DNA of 64,000 nt from Algihabitans albus (GTDB taxonomy: Bacteria > Pseudomonadota > Alphaproteobacteria > Kiloniellales > DSM-21159): NCBI RefSeq assembly GCF_003572205.1, contig NZ_QXNY01000004.1:310548-374547 (forward strand). Direction: 5' to 3'. The position numbers were made by a program, and so were the translations under genes. A model generated the notes under the pieces. The model had not been told where the DNA came from. It searched no databases and worked only from the letters and a program-made list of their open reading frames with translations. Shown here piece by piece: positions 57,486 to 64,000 of this stretch (positions within the stretch are counted from its first letter, which is position 1; every line of letters begins with the position of its first letter).

Positions 57486-58457
57486 ATGAGCGCCACAGAC
57501 TACGATCCCTTCATCGCCCCCAAGGTCGGCCACCTGCAGGAAGCCGCGGCGCAAACGCGCCGTGCCGGCGGCGGGAACGACGAGGCCGACTTTTCCTTCG
57601 GCGACCTGCTCGACGTTCTCAACCCACTGCAGCATCTTCCCGTCGTCGGAAACATCTACCGCGAACTCACTGGCGACCAAATCGGCGGAACCGCTCGCAT
57701 TATTGGCGGAGGGTTGTACGGCGGACCTCTGGGTCTGGTCAGCGCAGCCTTCAATCAGATCTTCGAGGACGCCACCGGCCGCGACATGGCTGAAACGGCC
57801 CTGGCCGTGGCAACTGGACAGGAGCTCGGAAACCGACCCGCCAGCGATCTCGCGGAGACCGAACCGCAGCAGACAACCGCGGAGCCGGCGGCTGCCTTCG
57901 AAGAACAAGCAACTGCGCAAGCGGGCGTGAACACGGCAGCAGTCGCAAGCTCGCCGCAAAAAGCGGACGACCCGACGGGTGTCGACGGGCCAATCGACCC
58001 TGATTTGCTGACAGGCCAAGCCGCACTGTACGCACTGGCTGCCGACATGCGATCCACGGCCCGCCCAGCCGCCGAGCCCCAAAACCGCGCGACGGACCCG
58101 CAGGCAACGGCGGTCGCGACTCAGCAGCTTTCCAGCCGGACAGCAGTCACGCCGGCCAGCTTCATGCCGGTCTCTGCCCGAGACTTCGCCGGACCGCGTC
58201 CGCAGACATCGCCCGTTTCGCCCGCCGCGGCCTTACCGGCCACGGCACCGGCGGCGGAGGCTGAGACCGCTGCCAAGACCTCGCCCATCGCGCCAACACC
58301 TCAGCCAGGCAGTGCCGCCGAGGCGCCAACCGTGAGCAACTCCTTGTTGATGCCGAGCGCGACAAGCGACACCGACTTCGCCGATCGGATGATGCAGGCG
58401 CTGATCAAGTATGAAGCCTTGAGCAAAGAACAGGCTGGCGCAGCAACCGGCGGCTAA
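57486..58457 (+). CDS. Ala/Pro-rich protein of unknown function
   Basis: A 323-residue protein with a conserved-looking N-terminal section and a low-complexity tail. Residues about 35-100 (FSFGDLLDVLNPLQHLPVVG, then IGGTARIIGGGLYGGPLGLV, then FNQIFEDATGRDM) look structured and hydrophobic; residues 110-300 are an Ala/Pro/Thr/Gln-rich, probably disordered region, and the last 25 residues (DFADRMMQALIKYEAL) are a helix. No signal peptide. The stop overlaps the L,D-transpeptidase start (TAATG). A sigma-54-like element lies just upstream. I do not recognise a family. Confidence 0.72.
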   Translation: MSATDYDPFIAPKVGHLQEAAAQTRRAGGGNDEADFSFGDLLDVLNPLQHLPVVGNIYRELTGDQIGGTARIIGGGLYGGPLGLVSAAFNQIFEDATGRDMAETALAVATGQELGNRPASDLAETEPQQTTAEPAAAFEEQATAQAGVNTAAVASSPQKADDPTGVDGPIDPDLLTGQAALYALAADMRSTARPAAEPQNRATDPQATAVATQQLSSRTAVTPASFMPVSARDFAGPRPQTSPVSPAAALPATAPAAEAETAAKTSPIAPTPQPGSAAEAPTVSNSLLMPSATSDTDFADRMMQALIKYEALSKEQAGAATGG

Positions 58458-59014
58458 TGGATCGAGCTTCGGCGGCGTGCTATCAGGCTGATCTCATGGA
58501 CCTAATCGTCGAACAAGATCACCGCGATGCGCCCTGGACGGCCCGTTGGGGTGCCGAGAGGTTTCGCTGCGCTATCGGGCGAAGTGGTGCGATCTCCGCA
58601 CTGGCGAAGCGCGAAGGCGATGGGGCTACTCCGCGCGGCGCCTGGCCGCTCGAAAGGCTGTTCTGGCGACCGGACCGGGGACTGCGCCCGGAAACGGCGG
58701 TACCCGCACAACCCATCACGATCAGCGACGGCTGGTGCGATGCACCGCTCGATACAGCATACAATCGCCTGGTGCAGCGACCCTTTGCGTCGTCCCACGA
58801 GACGCTTTGGCGGAAGGACGAGCTTTACGACCTTCTGGTGGTCTTGAGCTACAATCGCTCACCGATTCTGCCCTTTGCCGGCTCTGCGATCTTCCTGCAT
58901 TGCGCCAAGCGGAACTATCCGCCGACCGCCGGCTGCGTCGCGCTGGCCCGCCCGGATCTCGAGAAGGTCCTGGCCCAGGCGCGTCTCGGCGACCGGGTCG
59001 TCGTGGTCGGCTAG
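58457..59014 (+). CDS. L,D-transpeptidase, YkuD-fold
   Basis: A 185-residue L,D-transpeptidase domain protein. The catalytic pair is His148 in FLHCAKRNY and Cys160 in PTAGCVAL, in the HxxxxxxxxxxxGC layout of the ErfK/YbiS/YkuD superfamily. LFWRPDRG and SDGWCDAP are the loops of the short form that lacks a signal peptide. ATG 58457 overlaps the previous stop; another ATG is at codon 14 (58496). No signal peptide or anchor is visible, odd for an enzyme acting on peptidoglycan; the alternative start does not add one. It may be exported another way or act on a cytoplasmic precursor. Confidence 0.86.
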   Translation: MDRASAACYQADLMDLIVEQDHRDAPWTARWGAERFRCAIGRSGAISALAKREGDGATPRGAWPLERLFWRPDRGLRPETAVPAQPITISDGWCDAPLDTAYNRLVQRPFASSHETLWRKDELYDLLVVLSYNRSPILPFAGSAIFLHCAKRNYPPTAGCVALARPDLEKVLAQARLGDRVVVVG

Positions 59015-59047
59015 AACAGGATCCGAGCAGCGTCATGGCGACCTGCT

Positions 59048-59929
59048 CTACTCGACCTTGTCTCGCTTGAGCTCGGCCAGCTCGCGGCGCAGGGCACGGA
59101 GTTCTTCGAAGATACGCTCGCTGTCGGCGGCCCGGGCCCGGTCTTCGGCAGCTGCCGCTTCGTCCGCTTCCGACTGATGCTGACTCTGCATGGCATCGAC
59201 GATGATACCGATGAAAAGATTCAAGACGGTGAAGCTCGTGACCAGAATGAAAGGTACGAAGAAAGCCCAAGCGTAGGGGAAGATCTCCATCACCGGCCGG
59301 ACGATTCCCATCGACCAGGATTCCAGCGTCATGATCTGGAACAGCGAGTAGGCCGAAGCGCCGATGGTGCCGAACCATTCGGGGAAAGCTGCACCGAACA
59401 GCTTCGTCGCCATCACCGAGAAGACGTAGTAGACGAGCGCAAGCAACGCCACGATCGAGCCCATGCCCGGAATCGCCCGCAGAAGCGCCGTAACCACCCG
59501 ACGCATCGACGGCACGGCCGAAATCAGGCGCAGCACACGCAGAATGCGCAGGGCCCGCAGCACCGAGAGATTTCCGGTCGCCGGCATCCAGGCAATGCCG
59601 ATGACGAGAATGTCGAAGATATTCCAGGGATCCTTGTGGATCCGGGTGCGGTAGACGAGGAGCTTGGCCAGGATCTCGATCGTGAAGATCAGCAGCAAGG
59701 TGCGATCGAGTACGATGAGAACTTCACCGACGGCCGCCATCACCCGCTCGCTGGTTTCCAGGCCAAGGGTCACCGCGTTGAGCGCGATCAAAGCGGCGAT
59801 CACCTTCTGCGTGGTCGCGCTTTCGATCAGGCCCTGGAGCCAGCCCAGCCAGCCGCCCTGGCGTGGCGGTATGCGCCGTACGCCATCATCCGGCCTGGTG
59901 CCCTCAGCCGTTTCGTCCTGCGCCGCCAT
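59048..59929 (-). CDS. Voltage-gated sodium channel, NaChBac/NavAb type
   Basis: A 293-residue single-domain ion channel. Six membrane helices (S1 about 42-60, S2 70-93, S3 102-118, S4 121-140, S5 155-180, S6 220-247). The S4 sensor has Arg125, 128, 131 and 134 at every third position. The pore filter reads TLESWSM at 201-207 (59309-59329), the exact selectivity-filter sequence of NavAb, so sodium selectivity is likely. A C-terminal coiled coil (about 269-291, ERIFEELRALRRELAELKRD) should hold the tetramer together. The start is ATG 59929 behind AAGGGGAG; the GTG two codons earlier is too close to that site. Confidence 0.93.
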   Translation of the reverse strand: MAAQDETAEGTRPDDGVRRIPPRQGGWLGWLQGLIESATTQKVIAALIALNAVTLGLETSERVMAAVGEVLIVLDRTLLLIFTIEILAKLLVYRTRIHKDPWNIFDILVIGIAWMPATGNLSVLRALRILRVLRLISAVPSMRRVVTALLRAIPGMGSIVALLALVYYVFSVMATKLFGAAFPEWFGTIGASAYSLFQIMTLESWSMGIVRPVMEIFPYAWAFFVPFILVTSFTVLNLFIGIIVDAMQSQHQSEADEAAAAEDRARAADSERIFEELRALRRELAELKRDKVE

Positions 59930-60295
59930 CGACACTCCCCTTGTTCCGAAGCGATTAGATGCCGCGCCGCAACAAAGGGATCAAGGGGAGGCTGTTCCAG
60001 TTTCCGAGCAGGCTGTCCGATCGTGTCAGCGAGGGGCCGCGTCGGGTTTAGCAAAGACGACCGTCCCTGCTCGAGTCTCTGCCATCCCCCACCGGCGCGC
60101 TTCGCCGATCCCAAGTCGGCAAGCACCGGCGCCATAAATTCTCACAAAAGTAGAATTCAATCGCCTTTTTGTTACCAGGCTTGCTTTGAACTTTGCTGCG
60201 CGCGCCAATACATCCTAAGGGTGTTGGGCCGTCTTGCAGGGGCAGGGTTTGGCGTCTCGCACAGGTTGAAAACCGTGCCAAAAAAGGAGATCGCC
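59930..60295. other. Intergenic region between channel and lipoprotein genes
   Basis: A 366-base gap between the divergent channel (minus) and small lipoprotein (plus) genes. It holds the ribosome site of the channel gene at its left end and, near the right, TTGAAC (60186-60191) and TACATC (60209-60214) spaced by 17 bases, a weak promoter for the lipoprotein. Small open frames here are unsupported. Confidence 0.4.
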
Positions 60296-60460
60296 ATGCA
60301 AGATCGCTCCCCTCAAAGTCGAAGAGTCCGCAGTGCCTGGGCCGGGCCCCTTATTGTGGCCGGTGCTCTATTGTTCGGCCTAACGGCCTGCGAGAGCCTG
60401 CCGCGCGATGACGGTTGGTCGATGTTCGATCGTGAACGGCCATCCCGCGCTGGCTCCTAA
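60296..60460 (+). CDS. Small lipoprotein (54 residues)
   Basis: A short lipoprotein missed by simple length cut-offs. A basic n-region (QSRRVRSAWAG) and hydrophobic h-region end in the lipobox LTAC (Cys32 would be lipidated), leaving about 22 residues in the mature form, ESLPRDDGWSMFDRERP. AAAAAAGGAG six bases before the ATG is an excellent ribosome site. The mature chain is too short for a catalytic role; it resembles entericidin-like small lipoproteins in size, but the sequence is not similar enough to name. A strong stem-loop follows. Confidence 0.72.
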   Translation: MQDRSPQSRRVRSAWAGPLIVAGALLFGLTACESLPRDDGWSMFDRERPSRAGS

Positions 60461-61064
60461 AGCGTGATCGACTTGGCCGGAGGCCGGTCGCCTCCGGCCA
60501 AGTCGTCACTCGCATTCTCAGCTTCGAGACGGAGTCGGAAAGACCGGCCCGTAGGCGGGACACGCCGCGGCGCTGCTGGCTAGCAGCGCGGAGTCTTGGG
60601 GAAATTCGCCTGGCGCAGCTCAGCGTGCGGGTTTCGTCTAGACCAGATAGTGATCGATTGGACCCACGTATCGGGTCCGGCGATTCCGTTGAATCCAGTC
60701 TCGATTCGAAGTGTGAGAGTCTGTTTCTTGGGATCGGCCGGAACCGCGAAGCGAGTCCATACGATCACAACAGGCTCTAGAGACGCCGGGAGGCCCAGAG
60801 GGCGGAGTGTCGCTGAAGCCTCTGACGAACCGAACCCTCGGACCGGCCGATACAGGGCAGGGAGCCGGTGCCGAGGGTCCCCCGGCACCAAGGGGGGCTT
60901 GAGGCGCCGGGTTTCGTCGATAGACGGAATCGCTTCGGTGGGGGGACGACCTCCGCGATCACGTGCTGTTACCGACGCTACCTTCGTGGGGGATCCGCAA
61001 CTATGAAGCTCTTCACACCCAACGGCCTTGCATAGGATGAGCCTGGGCCGATGGTGAGTTGCGG
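60461..61064. other. 600-base stretch without a convincing gene
   Basis: Besides the 15-bp hairpin, GCGCTGCT-GGCT-AGCAGCGC (60570-60589) makes a second perfect 8-bp stem. Two long frames overlap on opposite strands (60596-61006 plus and 60580-61077 minus), both with TTG starts and no ribosome site or recognisable motif; I reject both. The rest may be a decayed gene or mobile-element remnant. Confidence 0.4.
60470..60504 (+). terminator. 15-bp stem-loop after the lipoprotein gene
   Basis: GACTTGGCCGGAGGC (60470-60484) and GCCTCCGGCCAAGTC (60490-60504) form a perfect 15-bp stem with a 5-base loop, 10 bases after the stop. It is the strongest hairpin noted in the window. There is no T-tract, so it may be a terminator aided by Rho, or a REP-type element. 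Confidence 0.7.
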
Positions 61065-61892
61065 TCAACGCCGCCAAACAACGGGGAACAGATCGCAGTC
61101 GAGCGGGTCGCCGGCCTCAAGGCCGGGATCGCGCAGCATCTTCTGCAGGTTCGGGCGTGGGTTGTAGCTCGCATCGTCACCCGCAAACCGCTGGATATAG
61201 GCACGGCGACTTTGATCCGGTCGGCCGTTGGGCGGAGCTCCATGCAGCGTCAGGCCATGGTGCAGGGTGATATCTCCAGGTGCCAAGTCGAAGCTGACGA
61301 TATCGTAGTCATCTCGATTGCCATCGATGTCCGGCACCGGCGGCAGTTCCTCCTCGTACTGCTGATCGGGATCGAAGCTGACCGCCTTGAATCGCTGGCC
61401 CCAGCGGTGCGAGCCCTTCACGTACTCCACCGCCCCGCTGTCTTGCGTCACATGGTCGAGCGCCAGCCAGAGGGTGCAGATGCCATCGCCGGCCACCGGC
61501 CAGTAGGGTGCATCGTGGTGCCATAGGGTCGGGGTGGAGGTGTTCGGCTCCTTCACCAGGATCTGGTCGAACAGAAGATTGATTTTCGAAGCCTCCATCG
61601 CCTGAGCGGCTAAGGCGGCGCCCGGCCCATCGAAGACCGCGCGGCGAAAGCCGTCGATATGGTGGCAAACGAAGGTATCGCCGAAGAAGAAACCGCTGGC
61701 CCCCTTGGCGTTGATATCCTTCACCATACCGGACGGATTGGCCATGTCCTGGGCAACCAGGGCCCGCAATTCTTCGATCCAATCGGCGTCGAAAACCTGG
61801 CGGATACACAGGATTCCATCCCGCTGGTAGGTGGCGATTTCCTCAGCCGTCAGCCGATGCAGCGGCGGGGCGGTGGTCAGGTTCTGCGTCAT
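61065..61892 (-). CDS. Phytanoyl-CoA dioxygenase family protein
   Basis: A 275-residue Fe(II)/2-oxoglutarate oxygenase of the PhyH family. The metal site is His125-x-Asp127 (WHHDAPYWPV) and His217 (LHGAPPN); a basic segment after it (RPDQSRRAYIQRF) binds 2-oxoglutarate. The lid begins LTAEEIATYQRDGILCIRQVF. Substrates of bacterial PhyH proteins range from ectoine to halogenated and other small metabolites, and nothing here decides it. It is read toward a 600-base gap with no gene and away from a 120-base gap before the yggS gene. Confidence 0.9.
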   Translation of the reverse strand: MTQNLTTAPPLHRLTAEEIATYQRDGILCIRQVFDADWIEELRALVAQDMANPSGMVKDINAKGASGFFFGDTFVCHHIDGFRRAVFDGPGAALAAQAMEASKINLLFDQILVKEPNTSTPTLWHHDAPYWPVAGDGICTLWLALDHVTQDSGAVEYVKGSHRWGQRFKAVSFDPDQQYEEELPPVPDIDGNRDDYDIVSFDLAPGDITLHHGLTLHGAPPNGRPDQSRRAYIQRFAGDDASYNPRPNLQKMLRDPGLEAGDPLDCDLFPVVWRR

Positions 61893-62013
61893 CCAGCAAT
61901 CCTTTGCAGATTGTATCCAGAACGTAAGCCTACGCTGGACTGCTGAGTGTCGCCACTGCGGAGCGGGCTCGACGCGTTGAAGGCCACCGCAAGATGTTGA
62001 GACCGACTACGCC

Positions 62014-62712
62014 TTATACAGGTTTCGGGCGCTGGCCGAAGATCGCACTGCCGACCCGGACCGAGGTCGCGCCGAGCATCACGGCCGCTTCGTAGTCGCC
62101 GCTCATGCCCATGGACAGATTTTCCAGATCCAGGTCTTGAGCCAGACGTTTCAGCAGACCGAAATGGACCGCCGGAGGCTCGTCCAACGGAGGAATACAC
62201 ATCAAGCCGATAACCGGGAGGTTCAACTCATCGCGCGACAGCTGCAGCAGAGCGGCGGCGTCTGCCGCCTTACACCCGGCCTTCTGGGCCTCGCCCCCGG
62301 TATTGACCTGAATGTAGAGTTGGGGACAGCGGCCCTGCCTGTCCCGCTCCTTGGCCAGAGCTCGGGCAAGCTTCTCCCGATCCAACGTCTCGATGACGTC
62401 GAACAGCGCAAGGGCGTCACCCGCTTTGTTGGTTTGCAGGGGACCGATCAGGTGGAGCATCAGGTCCGGATGCCGCTTCTTGAGATCGGGGTACTTGGAC
62501 TGCGCCTCCTGCACCCGGTTCTCGCCGAAGACCCGCTGCCCAGCCGCATAGGCCGCCTCAACCGCCGACGGCCCGAAGGTCTTGGCGACAGCTACCAGTG
62601 CAACCTCCTCGGGACCGCGGCCGGATTCGCGTGCCGCGAGCGCAATCGTTTCGCGGACCGACGCCAGGGCTTCGGCGATGTCGGGTCGAGTCGGATTCCA
62701 ACTCTGAGTCAT
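62014..62712 (-). CDS. yggS: PLP homeostasis protein YggS/PROSC
   Basis: A 232-residue PLP-binding protein that balances vitamin B6 and amino-acid levels. The fold-type III barrel carries the PLP lysine in LVAVAKTF (Lys near residue 44), then GENRVQEAQSKY and LHLIGPLQTNKAG, and the phosphate loop is GMSGDYEAAVMLGATSVRVG. It is the only PLP gene in the region and is flanked by two 2-oxoglutarate oxygenase genes. Usual length and no anomaly. ATG at 62712. Confidence 0.97.
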   Translation of the reverse strand: MTQSWNPTRPDIAEALASVRETIALAARESGRGPEEVALVAVAKTFGPSAVEAAYAAGQRVFGENRVQEAQSKYPDLKKRHPDLMLHLIGPLQTNKAGDALALFDVIETLDREKLARALAKERDRQGRCPQLYIQVNTGGEAQKAGCKAADAAALLQLSRDELNLPVIGLMCIPPLDEPPAVHFGLLKRLAQDLDLENLSMGMSGDYEAAVMLGATSVRVGSAIFGQRPKPV

Positions 62713-62836
62713 ACCTCTGGCGATAGCATGGGCCGTTCCTCGGCGCCAGCCGAGCTATGTCGGCGCGCGGAAGAGACCGATGCCGTCGCCAAGGTGATTC
62801 CACCAAGTGAGATCCTGTTCTAGACTGTCGATCATC

Positions 62837-63502
62837 ATGATGCTGCAGCTCGACGATCTTCTGAACAAACAAGAGGTTGCGCGCGTTCGCGAGACGCTGA
62901 CCCGGGCGCCTTACGAGTCCGGCACAACCTCCGGCAAGAAAACACTGAAAAACAATCTGCAGGCCGATAAGAACAACCAGGAGGTTCAAGTCGCCACACG
63001 GGCGGTGCTGAACCGTATGTTCGCGCGGCCGGAGTTCACCGGTTTCGCCATGCCGCGCAACGTCACGCTGATGTTCAACCGCTACGACGTCGGCATGACC
63101 TATAAGGACCACATGGACGCGGCGCTGATGGGCCCCAGCCAAACACAGGCCCTGCGCGCCGATCTGTCCTTTACGGTCTTCCTGACGGATCCGGAGGAGT
63201 ACGAGGGCGGAGACTTCGTGCTGCAGAGCCCCTTCGGCGAACAACGGATCAAGAGCCGGGCCGGCAGCTTCATGTGCTACCCGTCGGACATGCTTCACAG
63301 GGTGGACCCGATATCCAAGGGGACCCGCTGGGCCGCCGTCGGCTGGATTCAGTCCTTCCTACGCGAACCGCGCCAACGCGCCATGATCACGCATCTGGAG
63401 GATCTGCGCCGCCGGCTGGTGCTCGATCACCCGGATTCGCCTTATCCGGAGGAATTCGCGCAGATTCATCAGAATCTCCTGCGCATGTGGGCCGAGGTCT
63501 GA
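62837..63502 (+). CDS. PKHD-type Fe(II)/2-oxoglutarate hydroxylase (PiuC-like)
   Basis: A 221-residue protein of the Fe2+-dependent dioxygenase (PiuC/YbiX) family. The metal triad is His92-x-Asp94 (KDHMDAAL) and His154 (DMLHRVDPI); Arg164 in GTRWAAVGW binds 2-oxoglutarate. RNVTLMFNRYDVGMTY and TVFLTDPEEYEGGDFVL are standard family segments. Two ATG codons (62837, 62840) are possible starts; a GTG 30 bases upstream is less likely. In E. coli-type neighbourhoods such genes are tied to iron uptake (TonB receptors), but no receptor is adjacent. Confidence 0.92.
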   Translation: MMLQLDDLLNKQEVARVRETLTRAPYESGTTSGKKTLKNNLQADKNNQEVQVATRAVLNRMFARPEFTGFAMPRNVTLMFNRYDVGMTYKDHMDAALMGPSQTQALRADLSFTVFLTDPEEYEGGDFVLQSPFGEQRIKSRAGSFMCYPSDMLHRVDPISKGTRWAAVGWIQSFLREPRQRAMITHLEDLRRRLVLDHPDSPYPEEFAQIHQNLLRMWAEV

Positions 63503-63524
63503 CCTCGCGCCGAGCCAATAAAAT

Positions 63525-64000
63525 TCATTCCGCTATATCAACGATTACCGGGACGTGATCGCTGGGCCGTTCCCAGGTTCGGGTTTCCTTAATAATAGTC
63601 AGTTTTTCTAGGCGTTTACCGAGTGATTCCGTCGCCCAGGCATGATCCAGCCGCCAGCCGTAGTCCTTCTCGAAAGCCGCCGGAAAGCGATAGCCCCACC
63701 ATGTGTAGAGCGGCTCCGTTTCGGGAACGAAATGACGTGCGATATCGATGAAATGTCCAGCCTCGATCACTCCGCTCATAGCAGCGGATTCGCCGGGCGT
63801 ATGGCCGACACTGCGAAGCAACTTCTTATGATTCCAGACATCTTTCTCGAGCGGCGCAACGTTGAGATCGCCAAGCAACAGGAGCGGGCGGCCCTTCGCT
63901 TCAGCCGCAGCCCACTGCTTCATCTCCCCGAGGAAGGCCAGTTTGTGGGCGAATTTGTCATTTCGTTCCGGATCCGGAATGGTGCCGCCTGACGGAACGT
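63525..64000 (-). CDS. xthA: Exodeoxyribonuclease III, C-terminal part (5' end outside window)
   Basis: The visible 158 residues belong to XthA, the AP endonuclease and 3'-exonuclease of base-excision repair. The frame continues past the ATG at 63923 to the window end, where VPSGGTIPDPERNDKFAHKL matches the family, so the start lies beyond base 64000. GDLNVAP supplies the Asp-x-Asn of the active site, DYGWRLDHAWAT and RPSDHVPVIVDI the C-terminal Asp-His. It is convergent with the PKHD hydroxylase gene (22-base gap). Confidence 0.95.
   Translation of the reverse strand, partial: VPSGGTIPDPERNDKFAHKLAFLGEMKQWAAAEAKGRPLLLLGDLNVAPLEKDVWNHKKLLRSVGHTPGESAAMSGVIEAGHFIDIARHFVPETEPLYTWWGYRFPAAFEKDYGWRLDHAWATESLGKRLEKLTIIKETRTWERPSDHVPVIVDIAE

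Noticed and set aside
60580-61077. 165-codon minus-strand and 136-codon plus-strand frames in the 600-base gap
   Set aside because: Both start at TTG without ribosome sites and cover each other; no motif recognised.
61889-62200. Frame starting MYSSVGRAS, which can mark a tRNA gene on the other strand
   Set aside because: It overlaps the yggS coding region and no cloverleaf can be drawn there.

Overview
The window is a GC-rich stretch of bacterial chromosome, densely coded on both strands, with many 4-base start/stop overlaps (ATGA, GTGA). The gene set points to an alphaproteobacterium, most likely a Rhodospirillales-type lineage: a giant NAD-dependent glutamate dehydrogenase, a DUF2336 protein, a RibA with a RibB-like front half, DUF971 and Trm112-like proteins, and a CnoX-type thioredoxin-TPR protein. 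The taxonomic call is inference. I see no insertion sequence, prophage, CRISPR array or rRNA; the only tRNA is tRNA-Gly(GCC).

Layout. 1-3.3 kb: the end of glmU, then glmS and an acetyltransferase (amino-sugar precursors for the cell wall). 3.4-5.6 kb: an isochorismatase-fold hydrolase and a GabD-type aldehyde dehydrogenase. 5.6-11 kb: a glycoconjugate cassette of three glycosyltransferases, a histidine phosphatase, an opposite-strand HAD hydrolase and a small membrane protein. 11-15.2 kb: a peptide/nickel-type ABC importer (fused double ATPase and two permeases) with no binding protein nearby. 15.2-17 kb: AzlD, AzlC and a NUDIX hydrolase on the minus strand. 17.8-20.6 kb: a DUF2336 protein and a PAS histidine kinase. 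20.7-23.7 kb: acetyltransferase, GDPD phosphodiesterase, MoeB/ThiF-type activating enzyme, cation transporter.

24-29 kb holds the replication block dnaN-recF-gyrB plus a MAPEG protein, without dnaA. 29.4-33 kb: a CheY-like regulator with a coupled helical partner, a helix-turn-helix/cupin regulator with an acetyltransferase, a TerB/DUF533 protein and msrA. 33-38 kb: a true pyruvate formate-lyase behind an FNR/FixK-like palindrome, and penicillin-binding protein 1A. 38-44.6 kb: an MFS exporter, a DUF6635-like protein, DUF971, Trm112-like, LON-domain, CnoX-like and prolyl-tRNA editing proteins, tRNA-Gly and a 23S rRNA methyltransferase. 44.8-49.7 kb: NAD-glutamate dehydrogenase. 50-55 kb: a DUF1848 protein, dnaK-dnaJ with a heat-shock-type promoter, and an OmpR-family regulator. 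55-64 kb: an esterase, ribA, an Ala/Pro-rich protein coupled to an L,D-transpeptidase, a NavAb-like sodium channel, a small lipoprotein, two Fe(II)/2-oxoglutarate oxygenases around a YggS protein, and the end of exonuclease III.

Most of the window is core housekeeping. The less ordinary items are the sodium channel with an intact TLESWSM filter, the RibA whose RibB half has lost its catalytic motif, the pyruvate formate-lyase with a possible oxygen-responsive site but no neighbouring activase, a consensus sigma-54 element in front of an uncharacterised protein, and a REP-like in-frame insert in recF. I found no clearly new defence or mobile system.
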